DNA of 6,407 bases from Thermodesulfovibrionales bacterium (lineage in GTDB: Bacteria; Nitrospirota; Thermodesulfovibrionia; Thermodesulfovibrionales; SM23-35). Location: NCBI GenBank assembly GCA_022865525.1, contig JALHSV010000160.1, positions 1 to 6,407 on the forward strand, given 5' to 3'. Shown here piece after piece: positions 1-5,806 of this stretch (position 1 is the stretch's first letter; each line of letters opens with the position of its first letter). The notes under the pieces were generated by a model. That model had not been told where the DNA came from. It was given only the letters and a program-made list of their open reading frames with translations, and did not search any database. The translations under genes and the position numbers were made by a program.

Positions 1-125
1 ATCTGCTCCAGGTCCTTCACCTTCGCTTCCAGTGCTTTTACATTCTCTGCCTTGCCCTCTACCAGTTTGCCCTCCGCATATCGATTCTTCCAATGACCGA
101 TAAGCCCGGTGGAGATCTCGTACTT
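1..125 (-). pseudogene. IS3-type OrfA transposase fragment (truncated at both visible ends)
   Basis: Reading the minus strand from about 125 down to 1 gives roughly 41 residues containing YEISTGLIGHWKNRY, which fits the second and third helices of the helix-turn-helix of IS3-family OrfA proteins. This is followed by an acidic/basic stretch with leucines in heptad spacing (VKALEAKVKDLEQ), the position of the OrfA leucine zipper. In this family OrfA binds the insertion-sequence ends and, by frameshifting, is fused to the catalytic OrfB. The N-terminal part (start codon, first helix) is missing: upstream of the conserved lysine codon at 123-125 the frame stays open to a stop at 225-227 but no longer resembles OrfA, and no ATG start is present. 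The rest of the element, if any survives, lies off the left edge. The family assignment rests on motif resemblance only. Confidence 0.6.
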
Positions 126-335
126 GATAGATACGGTCACCTCATCAGAGAGGTCAATACAGAGCAAGTGAGAAGGCTGGAGAACATGCTCGGTTGTGTG
201 GAGAATTTTGATAGTTTTTCGGACTCAAAAAATAAAAGTGTTAGAAGAATGTTAGAAGATTTCGGAAAAAACGAATCTGAAGGTTTTGTACAACCCTTGC
301 CACATAAGGATTTGGAGGCTGTTGTCCATGCATAA
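120..335 (+). pseudogene. C-terminal remnant of a tyrosine recombinase (phage/island integrase)
   Basis: The plus frame contains VLDRYGHLIREVNTEQVRRL, matching the end of phage-type integrases, where the nucleophilic tyrosine sits in a D-x-Y-x-H context. Here the tyrosine codon is 132-134. About 70 residues remain, ending in a TAA stop at 333-335; the catalytic core carrying the Arg-His-Arg residues is absent. An ATG at 93 opens the same frame, but its first residues lie antisense to the OrfA fragment and do not look like integrase, so I treat that start as fortuitous. The remnant lies about 55 bases from the 3' end of an intact initiator tRNA gene, the usual position of an integrase beside its attachment site. 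This suggests an old integrative element that has since been lost or rearranged. It is almost certainly non-functional as a recombinase. Confidence 0.6.
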
Positions 336-349
336 TGGCTCTCCATCAA

Positions 350-380
350 TAAAAAAAGGGCTTGCATCGCTGCAAACCCT
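350..380 (-). terminator. Rho-independent terminator of the tRNA-fMet gene
   Basis: On the minus strand a 10-base-pair stem (AGGGTTTGCA / TGCAAGCCCT, with one G-T wobble) encloses the tetraloop GCGA and is followed at once by seven T residues (A run at 351-357 on the plus strand). It begins 9 bases after the encoded CCA end of the tRNA, so it is well placed to end that transcript. It also marks the border between the tRNA unit and the mobile-element debris. Confidence 0.85.
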
Positions 381-389
381 TGATTTCCT

Positions 390-466
<77 letters not shown>

Positions 467-477
467 ATAGTTCATTA

Positions 478-507
478 ACAATACCTTATCGGTGTTTTCT
501 TTGTCAA
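478..507 (-). promoter_or_regulatory. Sigma-70-type promoter of tRNA-fMet
   Basis: On the minus strand a perfect -35 hexamer TTGACA (502-507) is followed after 18 bases by TATTGT (478-483), which matches four of six positions of the -10 consensus. The -10 element ends 11 bases before the first base of the mature tRNA, leaving room for a very short leader that would be trimmed by RNase P. The element lies back to back with the cdaA promoter. Confidence 0.7.
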
Positions 508-525
508 ACTTCTCACTTTGCCGTA

Positions 526-534
526 TGGTATGAT
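526..534 (+). promoter_or_regulatory. Extended -10 promoter driving the cdaA gene set
   Basis: The sequence TGGTATGAT contains TATGAT (529-534), a five-of-six match to the -10 consensus, preceded by the TGn extension at 526-528. No good -35 hexamer lies at 16-18 bases upstream, which is usual for extended -10 promoters. Transcription would start near 541, about 16 bases before the ATG at 557. This would place the alternative in-frame ATG at 518 upstream of the transcript, supporting the downstream start of cdaA. Confidence 0.55.
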
Positions 535-556
535 AGTAAGCAAAAAAGGTACCGTG

Positions 557-1318
557 ATGGACTTTCTGAGGCAATTACGATGGCAGGATCTGGTAGATAT
601 CATTCTGATGTCGATCATACTCTATCGTCTGCTCCTCATGATAAAGGGTACAAAGGCTGCACACATGCTCATGGGGCTGGGTGTTCTGCTCCTGGGGTCT
701 ATATTCTCCAGGTATTTTGAGCTCTATACGGTGGACTGGTTAATACAAAGCTTCTGGGCGCAGATCGTTATTGCTATCATTATCCTTTTCCAGCCGGAGA
801 TCAGAAGGGCACTCGCCCAGATGGGTGAGACGAAGTTCCTCAGGACATTGACGTCTGCCGAGGAACTCAAATCGCTTGAAGAGATTATAAGGGCAACGAT
901 AGCCCTTGCAAACAGAAAAATCGGCGCCATTATAGCGATTGAGCGGGAGACAAGCCTCAAGGATTTTGTCGAAATAGGCACACCGCTGGATGCAAAGGTT
1001 TCGAAAGAAGTGCTTCTCAGCATATTCCATCCCACATCGCCTATTCACGACGGCGCCGTTGTTATACGGGGCAACAGGATTGTTGCTGCGGGATGTTTTT
1101 TGCCGATAACCATGGGGCCTGATATCAGCAAGTCATTAGGCACAAGACACCGCGCAGCTCTCGGACTGTCAGAGGAGACTGATGCCGTGGTACTCATCGT
1201 ATCAGAAGAGACAGGCACCGTATCGCTCGCAATCAAGGGCAATCTCGAAAGCCATCTTGATATGGGGACGCTCAGGGATATCCTTACTGATCTCTTTACT
1301 GCAAAGGAGAAGAAATGA
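557..1318 (+). CDS. cdaA: Membrane diadenylate cyclase CdaA (c-di-AMP synthase)
   Basis: The 253-residue protein condenses two ATP molecules into cyclic di-AMP at the inner face of the cytoplasmic membrane. Three hydrophobic segments (about residues 12-29, 34-52 and 61-78) are followed by a short linker and a DisA_N/DAC catalytic domain (about 100-225). The DAC signature DGA falls at 165-167 within SPIHDGAVVI, and the RHR motif at 197-199 within GTRHRAALG; both are intact, so the enzyme should be active. An upstream in-frame ATG at 518 would add 13 residues. I prefer 557 because AAGGT lies six bases before it, because homologues begin close to this MDFLRQLRWQD sequence, and because the likely promoter lies between the two ATGs. 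The gene ends in an ATGA overlap with ybbR, the usual partner that tunes CdaA activity, and glmM follows, the conserved cdaA-ybbR-glmM order. Confidence 0.95.
   Translation: MDFLRQLRWQDLVDIILMSIILYRLLLMIKGTKAAHMLMGLGVLLLGSIFSRYFELYTVDWLIQSFWAQIVIAIIILFQPEIRRALAQMGETKFLRTLTSAEELKSLEEIIRATIALANRKIGAIIAIERETSLKDFVEIGTPLDAKVSKEVLLSIFHPTSPIHDGAVVIRGNRIVAAGCFLPITMGPDISKSLGTRHRAALGLSEETDAVVLIVSEETGTVSLAIKGNLESHLDMGTLRDILTDLFTAKEKK
1304..1309 (+). promoter_or_regulatory. Shine-Dalgarno site for ybbR inside the end of cdaA
   Basis: AAGGAG sits five bases before the ybbR ATG at 1315, within the last codons of cdaA. Together with the ATGA overlap it fixes the ybbR start and lets ribosomes finishing cdaA re-initiate directly. 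Confidence 0.7.
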
Positions 1319-1968
1319 AGAAGATCGCTCTTGAGAACCTTGGCCTGAAGTTAACCGCGGTGTTTTTGTCAATCGTCTTATGGATCTTTGTGACATCGCG
1401 CGGGCAGTCAGAGATATCTTTTGATGTGCCGATTGAGTTCAAAGATATTCCGCCGGGACTTGAGATCGTCAATCACAACGTAAAGGTCATAAGCCTGAAC
1501 ATGAGGGGACAGGAGAGATTGCTGAAAAATACCAAACCGGCAGATATCAGTGTTTCTCTTGATCTCAGCAAGGCTAAAAAAGGAGAGAGCACTTATTATG
1601 TCCACAGGGAGGATATACGACTGCCCCATGCAATTACCGTCACCAATATTAATCCTTCAAATGTTAAGGTGACCACTGAAGAAACCGCAAAGAAAACAGT
1701 AAGGGTTATCCCCTTGGTAACCGGTGAGCCGGAGAGGGGATTTTCTGTGAAGTCCGTTTCTGTTATACCACTGACTGTTGAAATCGACGGTATCAGGCCC
1801 GAGATAGCAAGAATCAATACGTTGAAAACAGAACCGCTCGATGTTACAGGAATGAACGAGACGTTTACCCAGGATTTGAAGCTCGATCTGACAGGCCGCA
1901 TTGTGCGAACAAAAACCGCTACGGTTACGGTTCAGGTTGTGATCGAAGCAAGGGGCAAAAGAAGATAA
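1315..1968 (+). CDS. ybbR: YbbR-domain protein, CdaA regulator (CdaR-like)
   Basis: The 217-residue protein has a short cytoplasmic start, one membrane anchor (about residues 11-27, LKLTAVFLSIVLWIFVT) and an extracytoplasmic remainder rich in beta-strand patterns. I read two YbbR-type repeats, about 36-120 and 127-212; each has the alternation of valine-rich strands and the phrases 'PPGLEIVN' and 'ERGFSVKSVSV' that occur at equivalent positions. In Firmicutes, CdaR carries four such repeats and controls the adjacent cyclase CdaA through the membrane, so this protein is a short form. Gene order (between cdaA and glmM) supports the same role. The first four bases overlap cdaA (ATGA), implying translational coupling. 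The repeat boundaries are my estimate; the family assignment is firm from context plus topology. Confidence 0.88.
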   Translation: MKKIALENLGLKLTAVFLSIVLWIFVTSRGQSEISFDVPIEFKDIPPGLEIVNHNVKVISLNMRGQERLLKNTKPADISVSLDLSKAKKGESTYYVHREDIRLPHAITVTNINPSNVKVTTEETAKKTVRVIPLVTGEPERGFSVKSVSVIPLTVEIDGIRPEIARINTLKTEPLDVTGMNETFTQDLKLDLTGRIVRTKTATVTVQVVIEARGKRR

Positions 1969-1997
1969 GCATGCAAGAGGAAAGGATACAGAGCGAG

Positions 1998-3344
1998 ATG
2001 AGACTCTTTGGAACAGATGGGATACGGAGCACGGTGAATGATGATCCTATGACACCGGAGACTGTTTTACGCGTTGGGATGGCAATTGCGTATCTTCTGA
2101 GAGAAAAGCACGGGCGAAACATGATACTGATCGGAAAAGACACGAGACTTTCAGGGTATATGATAGAGAGCGCACTCACATCCGGGATTTGTTCCATGGG
2201 AATGAATGTTACCCTCGTTGGCCCCATCCCAACTCCCGGGGTTGCTTTCCTCACCAGAACGTTGCGGCTGGATGCAGGCATTGTCATATCCGCATCACAT
2301 AACCCTTTCGAGGACAACGGCATAAAGTTTTTTTCATCGAAGGGCTTCAAACTGCCTGACGAGCTCGAACAGAAAATTGAGGGCCTTGTGAAGGATGACA
2401 ACCTTTCCCGGCACCGGATGAAAGGTGCAGAGATCGGAAGGGCATACCGTCTTGATGACGCAACAGGGCGGTATATTGAATATATAAAATCAACCATACC
2501 AAGGGGGATAACGTTCGAGGACATGAAGGTTGTCGTCGATTGTGCCAATGGTGCTGCATACAAGACAACTCCATGGCTGTTCAGGGAATTGGGTGCAGAG
2601 GTTATCTCGCTCAATCATTCCCCGGACGGGATAAATATCAATGAACATTCCGGGTCTCTGCATACTGAGGGATTGCAGAAGGCGGTAAAACGGCATGGTG
2701 CAGATTTCGGTATCGCACACGACGGTGATGCCGACCGGGCAATCTTCTGTGACGAACGCGGTGCAATTCTTGACGGTGACCAGGTCATGGGCATGTGGGC
2801 AGTGGAAATGAAAAAGGAGAAGATGCTGAAAAAAAATACTGTTGTCTCAACCGTAATGAGCAACCTTGGTCTTGAGAAATATCTCGAAAGGCATGCCATC
2901 AAACTGGTCAGGACACAGGTAGGTGACCGGTATGTGGTCGAAAAAATGCTGAAGAGCGGATACAATTTCGGCGGAGAGCAGTCCGGCCATATCGTTTTTC
3001 TGGACCATAATACGACCGGCGATGGCCCCCTGACAGCACTGCAGGTCATGTATCTGATGAAAAAGAGGAATGCACCGTTATCAGCACTGTCACAGGAAAT
3101 AACTCTCTATCCACAGATTCTGACAAATGTAAAAGTAAAGCACAGGCAGGATATCGGTGAGATTCCGGAAATCATGGGTGCGATCAGGAATGCAGAGCGG
3201 AGGCTTGCAGGAAAGGGGAGGGTGTTTGTCAGGCCGTCCGGAACTGAACGGAAAATCAGGGTAATGCTTGAGGGTGAAGACCTTCAGTTGATCAAAAATC
3301 TCGCACAGGATATTGCAGAGGTTATCCAAACAAAATTGACCTGA
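1998..3344 (+). CDS. glmM: Phosphoglucosamine mutase GlmM
   Basis: The cytoplasmic enzyme interconverts glucosamine-6-phosphate and glucosamine-1-phosphate, the step before GlmU in UDP-GlcNAc synthesis for peptidoglycan and lipopolysaccharide. From the ATG at 1998 it has 448 residues, the usual family length. All signatures are present: N-terminal RLFGTDGIRS (2-11), the phosphoserine loop ISASHNP with the catalytic serine at about residue 100, the metal loop DGDADR (242-247), the sugar-binding loop GGEQSGH (325-331) and the phosphate-binding RPSGTERK (412-419). An in-frame ATG at 1971, two bases after the ybbR stop, would add nine residues (MQEERIQSE) that homologues lack. AGGAAAGGA at 1978-1986 precedes 1998 by 11 bases, so I prefer 1998, but 1971 is possible. 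In Gram-positive bacteria CdaA binds and is inhibited by GlmM, which fits the shared operon. The gene ends in a one-base overlap with comEC (TGATG). Confidence 0.96.
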   Translation: MRLFGTDGIRSTVNDDPMTPETVLRVGMAIAYLLREKHGRNMILIGKDTRLSGYMIESALTSGICSMGMNVTLVGPIPTPGVAFLTRTLRLDAGIVISASHNPFEDNGIKFFSSKGFKLPDELEQKIEGLVKDDNLSRHRMKGAEIGRAYRLDDATGRYIEYIKSTIPRGITFEDMKVVVDCANGAAYKTTPWLFRELGAEVISLNHSPDGININEHSGSLHTEGLQKAVKRHGADFGIAHDGDADRAIFCDERGAILDGDQVMGMWAVEMKKEKMLKKNTVVSTVMSNLGLEKYLERHAIKLVRTQVGDRYVVEKMLKSGYNFGGEQSGHIVFLDHNTTGDGPLTALQVMYLMKKRNAPLSALSQEITLYPQILTNVKVKHRQDIGEIPEIMGAIRNAERRLAGKGRVFVRPSGTERKIRVMLEGEDLQLIKNLAQDIAEVIQTKLT

Positions 3345-5662
3345 TGCCTTTTATTATCTCTTTTTTTACAGGCATACTCTTTTTCTACGCATTTCAGTAT
3401 TTCCCTTACACGACAGGTTTTCTTGGTGTCATATCCTCCGCATTCCTTTTTATGAGGAGGAAACCGCTCCTCGTCCTTATGGTAGTTTTGGGTGTAGTTT
3501 ATGCTTTTCTCCGATACGAACCTGCTTATGAAATTCCATCCATCAAAGACATGACAGCGATTCGGTGCACCTTTGAAACGTATCCAGTGAAGACCGAGCA
3601 AGGCTCCCTCCGGCAGACAGCACAGATAGAATCCGCAGTGAATGCAACGACGGGTGACAGCATTCATGAGCTCATCGGGCGCGAGGTAGTCATTTTTGCA
3701 GACAGGGAGTTTGCGTTAGGGAGGGACTATGGACTTGTTGTAAAGTTCCTGAAAAGCAGGAAGCGCCTGAATCCCGGCACTCATGTTATCGATACTCTTC
3801 ATGCTCGTCTGTCAGAAGTAGTTGATGAGGGAACGGGAAACCCATCAGTGTATACAACTGTGCAGGAATGGCGGCACAGGATTCATACATTTATCGCTGG
3901 CAATTTCAAAAAAGACTCCGGAGCACTCATAGCATCAATGACGATCGGCCAGGATGCCTCCCTCAGCGAACGCTTGAGGGGAGCATTCAATGCGACAGGA
4001 CTCACGCATATCCTCTCCATTTCAGGAACCCATTTCGGTCTTTTCTCGGTTTTTTTATTCGGAATATTCCGGATGATAATCCAGGTACTACCGCACTCAG
4101 TTCTGCAGAGGGGAACACTGTATATCACCCCTGCTCAGGCTGCTGCCGTCCTCAGCCTTCCTTTTATGATCGCATATCTTGGACTTTCAGGGGGCAGTAT
4201 CCCCGCGATCAGGTCCTTTATCATGATAGGGCTTTTTCTTCTCGGACTTATCATCGGCAGAAAGGGCTTCTGGCTGAACGCATTGATCTTTGCGGCCTTT
4301 ATCATCGTTCTCTGGGAACCGGGATCGATCTTCAGCCTGTCATTCCAGCTTTCGTTTCTTGCAGTAATGTTTATTGGTTTTACTATCGAGAAAAAAGATA
4401 CCGGGCAGGAAAAAGGACATAAAATTGCCGGATTTATCAGGAGTAGCGCGTTGTTGACACTCGCAGTTTCTGTAGGAACAGCACCGCTTGTTGCGTATTC
4501 CTTTCACTATGTTTCCCTGATATCCCCGATATCAAACTTCGTTGTTGCACCGCTCATCGGGTTTATTCTTATACCCCTGTCTGTAATCTCGGCTTTCGTG
4601 TTTCTGATAACCGGTTTTTACCCATTCACTCAGATCATTTCAATGGTCGCCGATGCGAGTGTTGCGATTGTTCAGGCGTTATCTGAAATCCCTTTTGCCG
4701 ATCTGAAGATTCCGGCGTTTCCTCCGGTGATTGTGCTGTTGTTTTACAGCGGCTTTCTCTTGTTTATTCTCAATAAGCAAAAAAGATATCTCCTGCTGAT
4801 TCCGTTCATACCGCTCGTATTCTATAGCGTATTTTCAATCCTTGAGCAAGATAAGCTCTCTGTTACTTTCCTCGATGTTGGGCAGGGAGATGCAGCGGTT
4901 GTCGAACTCCCCGACGGGAAGACACTGGTTGTCGATACAGGAAGGACCGGCAGGGAAGTTGCTTCATTTCTTCGGTATCGAGGGAAAAAGACTATCGATG
5001 CCCTTGCGCTTTCGCATATTCACCCTGACCATACAGGTGGCCTGGAGTATATCAATGAGAGATTTCATATCCGGGAAGTCTGGCATGGCAGCGGGATGAG
5101 TTTCCCTGGGTCCTTTGATTCTCCGGCATATCGCGTGCTCGAAAGAGGAGATATGATTGAGGGGATAAGATACAGAATCTTTGTGCTTCATCCCTACCCA
5201 GAATTTTATACTATGCAAGGGAATGATTATGTTGCAGTAAATAATGATTCACTCGTCCTGAGAATTGAAGACAAAAACACTTCATTTCTTTTTGCAGGTG
5301 ATGTTGAGGATGAAGCAGAAGAGAACATGCTTCACCTGGGGAAATGGCTTGCAAGTGATGTGATCAAGGTTCCACATCACGGCGGAAGAACATCAGCATC
5401 CAAACCTTTTCTTGACGCCGTGAACCCTGACATCGCAGTAATCAGCACTGAACGGGACAATCAGTTCGGCCATCCTCATCAGGAAACCCTGGACACCTTG
5501 TCAGGTAATAAAGTCCTGAGAACTGATATCGACGGTGCCATCAAAATAGAAAAAACCATGCAAGGATATGATGTAAAAACCTATACGGATTTCCAGTTTG
5601 AGAAGGCATATGCATTAAACAGGGAGATGAGAAACATGAAGAGGTTGTTTGAACATTGGTAA
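3344..5662 (+). CDS. comEC: ComEC/Rec2-family DNA-uptake channel with metallo-beta-lactamase domain
   Basis: This 772-residue inner-membrane protein belongs to the family that carries single-stranded DNA into the cytoplasm during natural transformation. N-terminal hydrophobic segments (about 3-58) lead into an OB-like DUF4131 region (about 60-180, with LNPGT at 142-146). Next comes the multi-helix Competence domain (about 190-500), with the hallmark SISGTH at 225-230 and SLSFQLSFLA at 331-340. The C-terminal metallo-beta-lactamase domain (about 505-740) has DVGQGDA (511-517), the metal motif HIHPDH (558-563), AGDV (651-654), VPHHGG (676-681) and GHPH (709-712). All expected ligands are present, so the predicted nuclease-type centre appears intact. 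There is no helix-hairpin-helix (ComEA) fusion. The start codon shares its A with the glmM stop (TGATG) and lacks an obvious Shine-Dalgarno, so translation is probably coupled to glmM. Whether the host is naturally competent cannot be told from this gene alone. Confidence 0.95.
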   Translation: MPFIISFFTGILFFYAFQYFPYTTGFLGVISSAFLFMRRKPLLVLMVVLGVVYAFLRYEPAYEIPSIKDMTAIRCTFETYPVKTEQGSLRQTAQIESAVNATTGDSIHELIGREVVIFADREFALGRDYGLVVKFLKSRKRLNPGTHVIDTLHARLSEVVDEGTGNPSVYTTVQEWRHRIHTFIAGNFKKDSGALIASMTIGQDASLSERLRGAFNATGLTHILSISGTHFGLFSVFLFGIFRMIIQVLPHSVLQRGTLYITPAQAAAVLSLPFMIAYLGLSGGSIPAIRSFIMIGLFLLGLIIGRKGFWLNALIFAAFIIVLWEPGSIFSLSFQLSFLAVMFIGFTIEKKDTGQEKGHKIAGFIRSSALLTLAVSVGTAPLVAYSFHYVSLISPISNFVVAPLIGFILIPLSVISAFVFLITGFYPFTQIISMVADASVAIVQALSEIPFADLKIPAFPPVIVLLFYSGFLLFILNKQKRYLLLIPFIPLVFYSVFSILEQDKLSVTFLDVGQGDAAVVELPDGKTLVVDTGRTGREVASFLRYRGKKTIDALALSHIHPDHTGGLEYINERFHIREVWHGSGMSFPGSFDSPAYRVLERGDMIEGIRYRIFVLHPYPEFYTMQGNDYVAVNNDSLVLRIEDKNTSFLFAGDVEDEAEENMLHLGKWLASDVIKVPHHGGRTSASKPFLDAVNPDIAVISTERDNQFGHPHQETLDTLSGNKVLRTDIDGAIKIEKTMQGYDVKTYTDFQFEKAYALNREMRNMKRLFEHW

Positions 5663-5716
5663 CCAATAAAATTGAGGGCGTATTGTCCAGGCAGACCATG
5701 CGAAATGTGCCTCAGT

Positions 5717-5738
5717 CACCGATAAAATAATTCCGGTG
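5717..5738. repeat. Dyad CACCG-N12-CGGTG upstream of the channel gene
   Basis: Two five-base arms (5717-5721 and 5734-5738) flank an AT-rich 12-base centre. The dyad covers the place where a -35 hexamer would sit for the TATAAT at 5745-5750. No T run follows it, so it does not look like a terminator for comEC. A regulator-binding site is possible but unproven, and arms of this length also occur by chance. Confidence 0.3.
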
Positions 5739-5744
5739 TTCATA

Positions 5745-5750
5745 TATAAT
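5745..5750 (+). promoter_or_regulatory. Candidate -10 element for the potassium-channel gene
   Basis: TATAAT is a perfect -10 hexamer in the comEC-channel gap. No recognisable -35 is seen at the proper distance (ATAAAA at 17 bases spacing) and there is no TGn extension, so it is a weak or activator-dependent promoter if real. A start near 5757 would give a leader of about 50 bases. The 144-base gap after comEC also argues for a separate promoter here. Confidence 0.4.
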
Positions 5751-5765
5751 GAAAAGGTAATAATT

Positions 5766-5779
5766 TGAGGCAGGCCTCA
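5766..5779. repeat. Near-perfect palindrome TGAGGC-AG-GCCTCA
   Basis: Two perfect six-base arms around an AG centre lie between the candidate -10 element and the GTG start of the channel gene, where an operator would block transcription. A further copy of the half-site, GCCTCAG, occurs at 5709-5715. Function is unknown. Confidence 0.4.
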
Positions 5780-5806
5780 GCAGGCTAAAAAGGAATAACA
5801 AAACCA

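Noticed and set aside
93..335. Complete 80-residue protein starting at ATG 93
   Set aside because: The first nine or so residues overlap the antisense OrfA fragment and do not resemble integrase, and the remainder lacks the catalytic core, so it is better described as a remnant.
518..556. Thirteen-residue N-terminal extension of CdaA from ATG 518
   Set aside because: It spans the likely -10 promoter, lacks a ribosome-binding site and is not expected from the family N-terminus.
1925..2614. Long minus-strand open frame of 229 residues antisense to glmM
   Set aside because: It is serine/proline-rich, resembles no family I know, and lies opposite a fully conserved glmM; it is a coding shadow.
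3868..4422. Plus-strand open frame of 184 residues inside comEC
   Set aside because: It lies in another frame of the conserved Competence domain, with composition typical of an off-frame reading.
5656..5668. Inverted repeat ATTGG-TAA-CCAAT at the comEC stop as a terminator
   Set aside because: The stem is only five pairs, AT-leaning, and followed by A-rich sequence with no T run.
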